A DNA stretch of 64,000 nucleotides from an uncultured Lachnospira sp. (GTDB lineage: Bacteria; Bacillota; Clostridia; Lachnospirales; Lachnospiraceae): contig CAKRLE010000001.1 of NCBI GenBank assembly GCA_934359185.1, positions 186,001 to 250,000 of the forward strand. Direction: 5' to 3'. Under the pieces are notes generated by a model. The model saw only the letters and a program-made list of their open reading frames with translations, did no database searches and had not been told where the DNA came from. This document shows, piece by piece, positions 26,929 to 34,723 of this stretch. Each line of letters opens with the position of its first letter. The first letter of the stretch is position 1. Position numbers and translations under genes: made by a program.

Positions 26929-28080
26929 CTACATAACGCCAAACATAGCCATGAATGTACCGGCAGCAACAGCTGTACCGATAACACCGGCAACGTTAGG
27001 TCCCATAGCGTGCATCAAAAGGAAGTTAGAAGGGTCTGCCTCCTGTCCAACCTTCTGTGATACTCTGGCTGCCATAGGTACGGCAGATACACCAGCAGAA
27101 CCGATAAGTGGATTAATCTTGCCATGTGTAACTGCACACATAACCTTACCAAGTAATACACCGGCTGCTGTACCAAAGCAGAACGCAATCAGACCAAGTG
27201 CAACAATCTTTAATGTATCAAAGTTAAGGAATGCCTCAGCACTTGTTGTAGCACCAACAGATGTACCAAGAATAATAACTACGATATACATCAAAGCATT
27301 AGATGCTGTCTCTGAAAGCTGTTTAACAACACCACACTCTTTGAAAAGATTACCTAACATAAGCATACCAACAAGTGGGGCTGTTGTAGGAAGAATAAGT
27401 ACTACTACAATAGTAACAACTATAGGGAAAAGAATTCTCTCAAGCTTAGATACAGGTCTTAACTGTTCCATCTTAACCTTTCTTTCCTTCTCAGTTGTAA
27501 GAAGCTTCATAATAGGTGGCTGGATAATTGGAACCAGTGACATATATGAATATGCTGCTACTGCGATAGGTCCCATGTACTTTGTCTGTCCAAGCTTACC
27601 AGCAAGGAAGATTGATGTAGGACCATCAGCACCACCAATGATAGAGATAGCTGCCGCTGCTTTATCTGGGAATCCCATAAAGATAGCGATGATATAAGCT
27701 GCGAAAATACCGAACTGTGCAGCTGCTCCAAGTAAAAAGCTCTTAGGGTTTGCTATAAGTGGACCAAAGTCTGTCATTGCACCAACACCTAAGAAAATAA
27801 GTGATGGTAAAATACTCCACTCATCAAGCAGATAGAAATAATGTAACAAACCTCCTACGCCGTTGCTAGAATCCTCGATTGATAACATAATATCCGGATA
27901 CATATTAACAAGCAGCATACCAAATGAAATTGGTACTAAAAGCAGAGGTTCATATCCTTTTTTAATAGCCAAATATAAGAAAACCAATGCTACAACAATC
28001 ATAAGATAATTGCCCCAGGTTAAACCAAAGAAGGCTGACTGCTGTATGAGGTTTCCTAATGTTGTTATAATATAACTCAT
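26929..28080 (-). CDS. oadB: Sodium ion-translocating decarboxylase subunit beta
   Basis: Integral membrane subunit (383 residues, about ten helices) that decarboxylates carboxybiotin and exports Na+. The family's key segments are present: IIGGADGPTSIFLAGKL (about 145-161, with the essential aspartate) and the C-terminal LLMHAMGPNVAGVIGTAVAAG repeat. The length is at the short end for the family. It lies between the biotin carrier (36 bases upstream) and the keto-acid carboxyltransferase (53 bases downstream). Confidence 0.94.
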   Translation of the reverse strand: MSYIITTLGNLIQQSAFFGLTWGNYLMIVVALVFLYLAIKKGYEPLLLVPISFGMLLVNMYPDIMLSIEDSSNGVGGLLHYFYLLDEWSILPSLIFLGVGAMTDFGPLIANPKSFLLGAAAQFGIFAAYIIAIFMGFPDKAAAAISIIGGADGPTSIFLAGKLGQTKYMGPIAVAAYSYMSLVPIIQPPIMKLLTTEKERKVKMEQLRPVSKLERILFPIVVTIVVVLILPTTAPLVGMLMLGNLFKECGVVKQLSETASNALMYIVVIILGTSVGATTSAEAFLNFDTLKIVALGLIAFCFGTAAGVLLGKVMCAVTHGKINPLIGSAGVSAVPMAARVSQKVGQEADPSNFLLMHAMGPNVAGVIGTAVAAGTFMAMFGVM

Positions 28081-28116
28081 TCCATAACCTCCAGTTTAAT
28101 GACTCACGAAAATTGA

Positions 28117-28482
28117 TTAGTTAAGAGAAACTAATACTTTGCCTGTCACAACTGAGTCACCAACTGAACACTCAACTGTTGCAACTGTACCATCCTGTGG
28201 AGCACAGATTTCATTCTCCATCTTCATAGCCTCAAGAACAACTAAAACGTCACCCTTCTTAACAGCTGCGCCGGCCGCCGCATTAACCTTTAAAATCTTA
28301 CCCTGCATTGGAGCTTCTACCTTAACTGCGCCCTGAGCACCTGCTGGAGCTGCTGGTGCAGCTTTAGGAGCTGCCTTTGGAGCTGCTGCTTTAGCAGGAG
28401 CACTTACAGCACCACTTGTCTGTCCTTCTTCTACTGTAACATCATAAACATTACCATTAACAGTAATTGTATAATTCTTCAT
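28117..28482 (-). CDS. Biotin carboxyl carrier protein of the decarboxylase complex
   Basis: 121 residues: a short N-terminal domain (MKNYTITVNGNVYDVTVEEG), an Ala/Pro/Lys-rich flexible linker (about 28-50) and a biotinyl domain with the attachment site EAMKMEN (about 86-92, biotin on the second Lys-flanked position K89). It resembles MmdC and the 1.3S transcarboxylase subunit. It carries the carboxyl group between the two carboxyltransferases and the OadB pump. GGAGG precedes the ATG. Confidence 0.94.
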   Translation of the reverse strand: MKNYTITVNGNVYDVTVEEGQTSGAVSAPAKAAAPKAAPKAAPAAPAGAQGAVKVEAPMQGKILKVNAAAGAAVKKGDVLVVLEAMKMENEICAPQDGTVATVECSVGDSVVTGKVLVSLN

Positions 28483-28511
28483 TTTAAAATCCTCCTTAGC
28501 TTTAATAGCGT

Positions 28512-29333
28512 CTATCTTCTCTTTCTGATTGAGCGGACAACAAGTCCGTCTGATGATGTACCCTCTGATGCTGCTATAGCTGCTGTAATAACTGCAACAA
28601 GCTCAAGGTCATCTGCTTCATTCTCTTCACTAGATACAATCTGTGCTATTGCATTGTCAACACCGCTTGCTGTCTCAGGAGCTTTATCCTTCTTAGAAAG
28701 CTTGTCACCAATAACATTAACATACCTAAATAATGAGATAATAAATGAAATAAATATAAGTACAACGAATACAGTACCCATACCGATTACTGTATTAAGT
28801 ACCGCCTTTTCACCCTTCTCAGCTGTTGTATATGTTGGGTTGATAGCACCACTTGTAAGATTGTAGTCTTCATCAAATGTAAGCTCGAATGTACACTGTC
28901 TCTTCTCGTATGTAGCAACAACTGTTACTGAACAAAGTGTTCCAGTCTCTGAGCTTAACTGTATAGTTCCTTCATCCAATGAAATAAGGGAACCTAAATC
29001 ACTTCTGGTTTTAATCCAGCCGTTATAGAATTCTACTGTTGCTGTATTAATGCCATTCTTTGAATTAACAACATAAAAGTTACCATTGATATCACCGAGA
29101 TTAAGCGCATCTTTAGCATCAGCCTTAATCTTCTCATCTGTTGAATTAGACAGATATGTGATAACATCAACAGACCATTTCTCGATGCTTGACTCAGCCT
29201 CTGAAAGCTCAGTCCTCTTATTCATAAGCTTAACATCATTAGATGATATCTGGTCTGTACATGCTGTTAAAGCAAACATGCAGGCAATCATGCATAACAA
29301 CAATGAGAATCTTTTAAAATTAATCTTCTTCAT
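28512..29333 (-). CDS. OadG-family gamma subunit fused to a lipoprotein-like extracytoplasmic domain
   Basis: 273 residues. The C-terminal third has the OadG pattern: a membrane helix (about 178-205, VIGMGTVFVVLIFISFIISLF), an acidic linker and a VAVITAAIAAS end with a basic tail. The first 170 residues are not part of classical OadG (about 80-130 residues): a signal peptide with lipobox LTAC (about 22-25) precedes a domain of DUF3887 type appearance. The N-terminus should be outside, the OadG tail inside. It follows the acyl-CoA carboxyltransferase by 17 bases. Confidence 0.78.
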   Translation of the reverse strand: MKKINFKRFSLLLCMIACMFALTACTDQISSNDVKLMNKRTELSEAESSIEKWSVDVITYLSNSTDEKIKADAKDALNLGDINGNFYVVNSKNGINTATVEFYNGWIKTRSDLGSLISLDEGTIQLSSETGTLCSVTVVATYEKRQCTFELTFDEDYNLTSGAINPTYTTAEKGEKAVLNTVIGMGTVFVVLIFISFIISLFRYVNVIGDKLSKKDKAPETASGVDNAIAQIVSSEENEADDLELVAVITAAIAASEGTSSDGLVVRSIRKRR

Positions 29334-29350
29334 ATTGTTCTACTCCTATA

Positions 29351-30802
29351 TTATACAGTACCATGCTTTTTATCGAAACGAATCTCTCTCTTTGTATAGA
29401 GCATCTCTAACGATGCTGCAATGTACTTTCTTGTATCTTCAGGATTAATGATTGTATCAACATATCCTCTTGCTGCTGCTGACTCTACGCTTGACTGTAA
29501 AGCCTGATACTCAGCAGTCTTAGCGCTGATTGTTGCTGCAACATCAGATGAAGCTGCTATCTCGTCAGCATACATAATCTTAACTGCCATATCAGCATCC
29601 ATCATTCCAACACTTGCTGTTGGCCATGCATAAGTAATATCTGCACCAATTGACTTAGAGTTCATTGATACATAAGCACTTCCGTAAGCCTGTCCAACTA
29701 ATACATTAATCTTAGGCACATCAGCGTTAGCAAATGCATATGTAAGCTTAGCAACTGCTTTTGCAATTGACTTCTCGCTTCTTACATCAGCCTCAAATCC
29801 CTTAACTGTTGTTAATGTAACAACTGGAATCTCGAATGCATTACAGAAATTAACAAAATCAGCTGCCTTGTAAGCGCCATTAACTGTAAGAACTGGAGCA
29901 AAATCTTCTGCCTTCTCACCATTCTCATCATACAAAACAGTTCTGTTAGCTACAGCACCTACTGTTGCTCCATCTATCTGGATAAATCCAGTAACCATCT
30001 CTTTAGCATATGAAGCCTTAACTTCAACGAAAAGATTGTCATCTGATATATCTGCAAGAGCTAATGCAGGATCTGCTGCTTCTGCAGCCATATCTGAACA
30101 TACTCTGTTAAGATCATCTGTTGACTCAACAAATGAAGTATCCTCATTATTAGCTGGTAAAATAGAAACAAGCTGTCTGATACCATTAGCTACTGTCTCT
30201 GCATCGCCAACAAAATCGACAACACCAGCTTCTGCCTGGAACTTAGCACTGGCTGTGTCTAACTTCTCTTTATAGTTGCCATCAAGAGCATTAGGAGAAT
30301 TAACAAATAACTTTGCGTCATTTTCTTCCATAAATGTGAAATCAGAAAGTCCTGCTAATACAGCAAGACCACCACCACAGTTACCATAAACTGCTGTAAT
30401 CTGTGGAATCACTCCTGATGCCTCTGTCATCTTCTTATATACAAGGCCAAATCCAGCCAAGGCATCTGTTGCCTCCTGAAGCCTGATACCTGCACAGTCA
30501 ATAAGACCTACTACTGGAGCACCCATCTTAAGGGCCATATCATATAATCCAGCAATCTTTCTTGCATGCATCTCACCAATTGTACCATTCATAACGGCAG
30601 CATCCTGGCTGTAAACATACACAAGACTTCCATTAATAACTCCATATCCGGTAATTACACCATCTGACAGAGTATTCTTAGCTGTTATGTTAAAATCAGT
30701 TGCTCTGGCTTTAACACCTGCGCCGATTTCAACAAAACTATTGTCATCAAGAATAGATTCAATTCTATCTCTAGCTGACACCGATGTTGTGTTACTCATC
30801 AT
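29351..30802 (-). CDS. Acyl-CoA carboxyltransferase (MmdA / 12S-like)
   Basis: Biotin-dependent carboxyltransferase of the crotonase fold, 483 residues, acting on acyl-CoA such as methylmalonyl-CoA, with two homologous halves. VVGLIDCAGIRLQEATDALAG in the first half and VGQAYGSAYVSMNSKSIGAD in the second form the oxyanion and CoA sites. It is a little shorter than typical MmdA (about 510). ATG 30802 and the ATG at 30799 are both served by AGGAGG. First gene of the five-gene operon. Actual acyl-CoA is unknown; sequence divergence leaves other malonyl-type substrates possible. Confidence 0.85.
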   Translation of the reverse strand: MMSNTTSVSARDRIESILDDNSFVEIGAGVKARATDFNITAKNTLSDGVITGYGVINGSLVYVYSQDAAVMNGTIGEMHARKIAGLYDMALKMGAPVVGLIDCAGIRLQEATDALAGFGLVYKKMTEASGVIPQITAVYGNCGGGLAVLAGLSDFTFMEENDAKLFVNSPNALDGNYKEKLDTASAKFQAEAGVVDFVGDAETVANGIRQLVSILPANNEDTSFVESTDDLNRVCSDMAAEAADPALALADISDDNLFVEVKASYAKEMVTGFIQIDGATVGAVANRTVLYDENGEKAEDFAPVLTVNGAYKAADFVNFCNAFEIPVVTLTTVKGFEADVRSEKSIAKAVAKLTYAFANADVPKINVLVGQAYGSAYVSMNSKSIGADITYAWPTASVGMMDADMAVKIMYADEIAASSDVAATISAKTAEYQALQSSVESAAARGYVDTIINPEDTRKYIAASLEMLYTKREIRFDKKHGTV

Positions 30803-30840
30803 CGAAACCTCCTAAATTAATTTAAACTTGCTTTGTCTAT

Positions 30841-30868
30841 TTTATAACAAGGTGTATTACAAATGCAA
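30841..30868 (-). promoter_or_regulatory. Putative sigma-A promoter of the decarboxylase operon
   Basis: Minus-strand TTGCAT (30863-30868), 16-base spacer, TATAAA (30841-30846), about 38 bases upstream of the start at 30802. Confidence 0.6.
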
Positions 30869-30903
30869 GTAAAATAGCAAATTTTGCATACATTTAATAA
30901 AAT

Positions 30904-31581
30904 TTAATCGTGCGATTCTACGACAACAATCTTTCCACCATTAATGGTAATAATTGCCTCTTCTTCAATTATCTCATTAGACTGGCATATGCTTTTTCCC
31001 TGTGTAAGAACATAGTGTGATAATAAATACTTCATTCCTTTCAATGTTAATTCAACCTTTTCCGTCATTGGGATAAATGATACATACTTACCATACTGTT
31101 CGTTCTTACATATCTTAAATTCCTTATCTTTTATATACACTTTGTTATATTTATCAATGATATATGCGTTAATGCCTGCTTCTAAGGCCTCATCAAGCAC
31201 ATATATGTTAGTCATTGTATGGTCAATCCTTGTACCGGTTGCCCCTGCAACATATAGACATATGTCGTCAATGGCATTCATGCTTTTAATCACTTCAATA
31301 CCCTTTTTTACTGCTATATGAGTATCTGTATAATCTTTCTCTGGCGGATAAGCAACAACCTCTGTGCTGTTTTTGTAGATGTCAAGAATATGACTGTCTA
31401 CAGAATCATAATCTCCAAGAATATAATCAACCTTTATACCTGTCTTATATGCTGTTTCAAGCCCTTTATCCGCTGCTATGCAATACACTATCCTATGTTC
31501 TTTTATCCAGCATTGCAGCCAGTCTGCGTTGATACTGCCACCGCTTATAATAAGTACTGCATCATTCATACATTTTTCCAT
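30904..31581 (-). CDS. thiN: Thiamine pyrophosphokinase
   Basis: Transfers pyrophosphate from ATP to thiamine to make thiamine diphosphate. 225 residues with IISGGSINADWLQ at the start, IAADKGLETAYKTGIKVDYILGDYDSVD (about 35-62, the D-x-D-S metal site) and YPPEKDYTDTHIAV, then the GATGTRIDHTMTN motif (about 112-124), all of the TPK family. The ATG at 31581 follows AAAGGA at about 12 bases; a GTG at 31602 is in frame but has no site. I saw no TPP riboswitch upstream. Confidence 0.93.
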   Translation of the reverse strand: MEKCMNDAVLIISGGSINADWLQCWIKEHRIVYCIAADKGLETAYKTGIKVDYILGDYDSVDSHILDIYKNSTEVVAYPPEKDYTDTHIAVKKGIEVIKSMNAIDDICLYVAGATGTRIDHTMTNIYVLDEALEAGINAYIIDKYNKVYIKDKEFKICKNEQYGKYVSFIPMTEKVELTLKGMKYLLSHYVLTQGKSICQSNEIIEEEAIITINGGKIVVVESHD

Positions 31582-31632
31582 ATCACAATATGTTCCTTTC
31601 ACACTTTTTTCTTTCTTTTTTCACATTTATCC

Positions 31633-31660
31633 AATATAATGATATATGATTAATAATCAA
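31633..31660 (-). promoter_or_regulatory. Putative promoter of thiN
   Basis: Minus-strand TTGATT (31655-31660), 16-base spacer, TATATT (31633-31638), about 52 bases upstream of the chosen start. Confidence 0.45.
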
Positions 31661-31730
31661 AACTATAAGTGTTATTATAAGATACATTTGTAGCAAATGC
31701 AAAGATGCGAGAAGGAGAAAAGCGAACAAA

Positions 31731-32288
31731 ATGTCTAACGAAAAAACAAAGGAAACTTATTCTGAAGCAATGGAAAATTATGAAAATGATATTGATGTAC
31801 TATCAGACCTTACAACAGGTATCAATTATGAGAAATCAAAAGATAAATACCAGGAGAACCTCTCTACAGCAATAACATTTCTGCTGTTTGGAATTGCAGG
31901 ACTTGTTGTTGTTGCCCTGAATATTGCTGGAATTCTTAAATTCTTTACACTAAAGAATTCATCTGGAATCCTGATGGCTGTTGTGTTAAGTCTTATGTTT
32001 ATCATATTTATCGTTATCGGAATACTCTCATTCACAGCTTCACGCAAGGATAAAAAGAACGCAGCAATTGAAAGCGACAACTCTGACAGGATTTTAGGCT
32101 GGCTTAATGACAATGTCACAACCACTGATATTGACAGCTCCTTTGATTCATCAGAACTTACAGAAGAGATGAAATATTTTGAAAGAAGTGATTATATCAA
32201 GAAAGCTGTTAACGAACATTTTGATGGACTTGATGATGAATTTGTTGATAATATTGCAGACCAGTACATCGAAAAAATGTTCCAGTAA
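31731..32288 (+). CDS. Small two-helix membrane protein of unknown function
   Basis: 185 residues, not recognised. The first 42 residues are hydrophilic and acidic, two membrane helices follow (about 44-68 and 79-102), then a charged 80-residue cytoplasmic tail rich in Asp, Glu and Ser. GAAGGAGAAAAG precedes the ATG. It stands alone, divergent from thiN and convergent with nfnB, with its own terminator. The codon usage looks like that of its neighbours. I can offer no function. Confidence 0.72.
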   Translation: MSNEKTKETYSEAMENYENDIDVLSDLTTGINYEKSKDKYQENLSTAITFLLFGIAGLVVVALNIAGILKFFTLKNSSGILMAVVLSLMFIIFIVIGILSFTASRKDKKNAAIESDNSDRILGWLNDNVTTTDIDSSFDSSELTEEMKYFERSDYIKKAVNEHFDGLDDEFVDNIADQYIEKMFQ

Positions 32289-32335
32289 TTCATCAACAAT
32301 TATTATATCATAATTTAATAAGTTGTTCTTTAAAC

Positions 32336-32390
32336 AAAAAGTGGTTCATGGAAACATCATTACGATAATTTCCATGAACCACTTTTTTAC
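32336..32390. terminator. Bidirectional terminator between convergent genes
   Basis: GTGGTTCATGGAAA (32341-32354) pairs perfectly with TTTCCATGAACCAC (32369-32382). TTTTTTA follows on the plus strand and TTTTTG on the minus strand, serving the small membrane protein and nfnB. Confidence 0.92.
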
Positions 32391-32412
32391 TATAAATAAT
32401 TACTGACAAATA

Positions 32413-33798
32413 TTACTTGCTGCTAAGATATTCATCAATACCCTTAGCGGCTGCCTTACCAGCACCCATAGCAAGAATAACTGTAGCTGCACCAGTAACA
32501 GCATCTCCACCGGCATATACGCCAGCCTTAGATGTTGCACCTGTATCCTCGCTTGCTACGATACATTTTCTCTTATTAATCTCAAGTCCCGCAGTTGTTG
32601 AACTGATAAGTGGGTTTGGAGATGTACCAAGAGACATAATAACCGCATCAAGATCCATAACAAACTCTGAACCTGGAATTACTTCTGGTGAACGTCTGCC
32701 TGATGCATCAGGCTCACCTAACTGCATCTTAACACACTTCATACCCTTAACCCATCCATTATCATCAGCAATGATTTCTGTTGGATTAGTAAGAAGGTCA
32801 AATATAATTCCCTCTTCTTTAGCGTGATGCACTTCCTCAGCTCTTGCTGGAAGCTCTGCTTCACTTCTTCTATATACGATATGTACTTCTGCTCCAAGTC
32901 TTAAAGCTGTTCTTGCAGCATCCATGGCAACATTACCACCACCTACGATAGCAACCTTCTTGAATCTTGCAATTGGTGTATCGTAATCATCTCTGAAAGC
33001 CTTCATAAGGTTACTTCTTGTAAGGTACTCATTAGCTGAGAATACGCCATTAGCGTTCTCACCTGGTATACCCATAAATCTTGGAAGACCTGCACCTGAG
33101 CCGATAAATACAGCATCAAAGTCTTCCTCTTCAAGAAGCTGGTCAATTGTAAGAGACTTACCAATAATAACGTTAGTCTCAATCTTAACACCTAAAGCCT
33201 TAACATTCTCAATCTCACTTGCAACAACGCTCTTCTTAGGAAGACGGAATTCTGGAATACCATACACCAATACTCCACCTGGTTCATGAAGAGCCTCAAA
33301 TATTGTTACATCATATCCCATCTTTGCAAGATCACCAGCACATGTAAGACCTGAAGGACCTGAACCAATAACAGCAACCTTCTTATTCTTCTTTTCTGCA
33401 GTAACAACAGGCTTAATACCATTCTCTCTTGCATAGTCAGCTACAAATCTTTCAAGCTTGCCGATTGAAATAGCCTCTCCCTTAAAGCCTCTTATACACT
33501 TACCCTCACACTGGCTCTCCTGTGGACATACACGGCCACAGACAGCAGGAAGTGCACTAGACTCGCTGATTACCTTATAAGCCTCTTCAATATTACCTTC
33601 TTTAACCTGAGCGATAAATCCAGGAATGTTAATTGAAACAGGACAACCCTTAATACACTGTGCATTCTTACAGTTCAGACATCTCTCTGCTTCTTCCTTT
33701 GCCTCGTCAATATTGTATCCAAGACAAACCTCATCAAAGTTTTTATTTCTTACATCAGGAGCCTGCTCTCTGACTGGAACTTTCTTTAAAACATCCAT
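32413..33798 (-). CDS. nfnB: NfnB: large subunit of electron-bifurcating Fd-dependent NADP+ oxidoreductase (GltD-like)
   Basis: 461 residues of the glutamate synthase small subunit type: N-terminal Fe-S cysteines (CLNCKNAQCIKGCP at about 42-55 and CPQESQCEGKC near 93), an FAD site (VIGSGPSGLTCAGDLA at about 143-158) and an NADPH site (VAIVGGGNVAMDAARTALRLGA at about 283-304). Because it follows an NfnA-type gene by 20 bases it is best read as NfnB, which with NfnA couples NADH and ferredoxin oxidation to NADP+ reduction. Without that neighbour it would be called GltD or GltA. Ends at a strong terminator. Confidence 0.9.
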   Translation of the reverse strand: MDVLKKVPVREQAPDVRNKNFDEVCLGYNIDEAKEEAERCLNCKNAQCIKGCPVSINIPGFIAQVKEGNIEEAYKVISESSALPAVCGRVCPQESQCEGKCIRGFKGEAISIGKLERFVADYARENGIKPVVTAEKKNKKVAVIGSGPSGLTCAGDLAKMGYDVTIFEALHEPGGVLVYGIPEFRLPKKSVVASEIENVKALGVKIETNVIIGKSLTIDQLLEEEDFDAVFIGSGAGLPRFMGIPGENANGVFSANEYLTRSNLMKAFRDDYDTPIARFKKVAIVGGGNVAMDAARTALRLGAEVHIVYRRSEAELPARAEEVHHAKEEGIIFDLLTNPTEIIADDNGWVKGMKCVKMQLGEPDASGRRSPEVIPGSEFVMDLDAVIMSLGTSPNPLISSTTAGLEINKRKCIVASEDTGATSKAGVYAGGDAVTGAATVILAMGAGKAAAKGIDEYLSSK

Positions 33799-33818
33799 TA
33801 GTTCATTAACCTCCTATC

Positions 33819-34700
33819 TTAGTTACAGTGACCGCATCCGCCATGATGTGTATCGCCTTCAGTAAGCTTGAGCATAGCTCTGCCTTCCTCTGTCTTATAC
33901 ATCTGCTGACGCTTCATAGCCTGATCAAAATCTACCTTATGGCCATCAAACTCTGGTCCATCTACACAGGCAAACTTAATCTCATCACCAACCTGGAGTC
34001 TGCATGCTCCACACATTCCAGTACCATCAACCATTATAGGGTTCATACTTACAACTGTAGGAATACCAAGTTCCTTAGTTAAAAGACAGACAAACTTCAT
34101 CATGATAAGTGGTCCGATTGCTATACACAGGTCATATGTCTTGCCTTCATTATTAACAAGATCCTTCAATACATCTGTACCCATACCCTTGCGGACATAG
34201 CTTCCATCATCTGTTGTAACATAGAGATTACCAGCTACGGCTCTCATCTCATCCTCTAATATAAGCATATCCTTATTCTTGGCACCAACGATAACATCCG
34301 CTGCTACCCCATGCTCATGAAGCCATTTAACCTGTGGATATACTGGTGCTGTACCAACACCACCTGCTATAAATACGATTTTTTTCTTTTTGAGTTCTTC
34401 AATATCCTGAGAGATTAACTCAGATGCACATCCAAGTGGTCCTACAAAATCTTCAAATGCATCTCCCGCCTTAAGCTCAGCCATCTTGGTTGTAGATACA
34501 CCTATAGTCTGGAAGACTATTGTAACTATTCCCTTCTCTCTGTCGTAATCACAAATTGTTAATGGGATTCTCTCTCCCTTTTCATCAAGCTTAACGATGA
34601 TGAACTGTCCTGGCTGGCAATGTTTGGCAACTCTTGGTGCCTCAACATCCATAAGATATATCTTATCTGCCAGTTTTTCAGATTTTAAAATCTTATACAT
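33819..34700 (-). CDS. nfnA: NfnA: small FAD/2Fe-2S subunit of the bifurcating oxidoreductase
   Basis: 293 residues of the ferredoxin reductase-like dihydroorotate dehydrogenase K type. An FAD-binding domain (with RIPLTICDYD), an NAD-binding domain (FIAGGVGTAPVYPQVKWL, about 109-126) and a C-terminal 2Fe-2S site (DGTGMCGACRLQVGDEIKFAC) are present in order, followed by an HHGGCGHC tail. AAGGGG precedes the ATG at 34700. It lies 23 bases after the TM-TPR gene and 20 bases before nfnB, so all three may be co-transcribed. Confidence 0.92.
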   Translation of the reverse strand: MYKILKSEKLADKIYLMDVEAPRVAKHCQPGQFIIVKLDEKGERIPLTICDYDREKGIVTIVFQTIGVSTTKMAELKAGDAFEDFVGPLGCASELISQDIEELKKKKIVFIAGGVGTAPVYPQVKWLHEHGVAADVIVGAKNKDMLILEDEMRAVAGNLYVTTDDGSYVRKGMGTDVLKDLVNNEGKTYDLCIAIGPLIMMKFVCLLTKELGIPTVVSMNPIMVDGTGMCGACRLQVGDEIKFACVDGPEFDGHKVDFDQAMKRQQMYKTEEGRAMLKLTEGDTHHGGCGHCN

Positions 34701-34723
34701 TGTAGTACCCCTTTCAGTATTAT

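Noticed and set aside
26951..27697. 248-codon plus-strand frame opposite oadB
   Set aside because: Shadow of the repetitive Ala/Gly/Ile codons in the membrane protein on the other strand.
31582..31730. TPP riboswitch before thiN
   Set aside because: No THI-box-like sequence or long structured leader in the gap.
32413..33798. Calling this gene gltD or a glutamate synthase subunit
   Set aside because: No large GltB gene nearby, and an NfnA-type gene precedes it by 20 bases.
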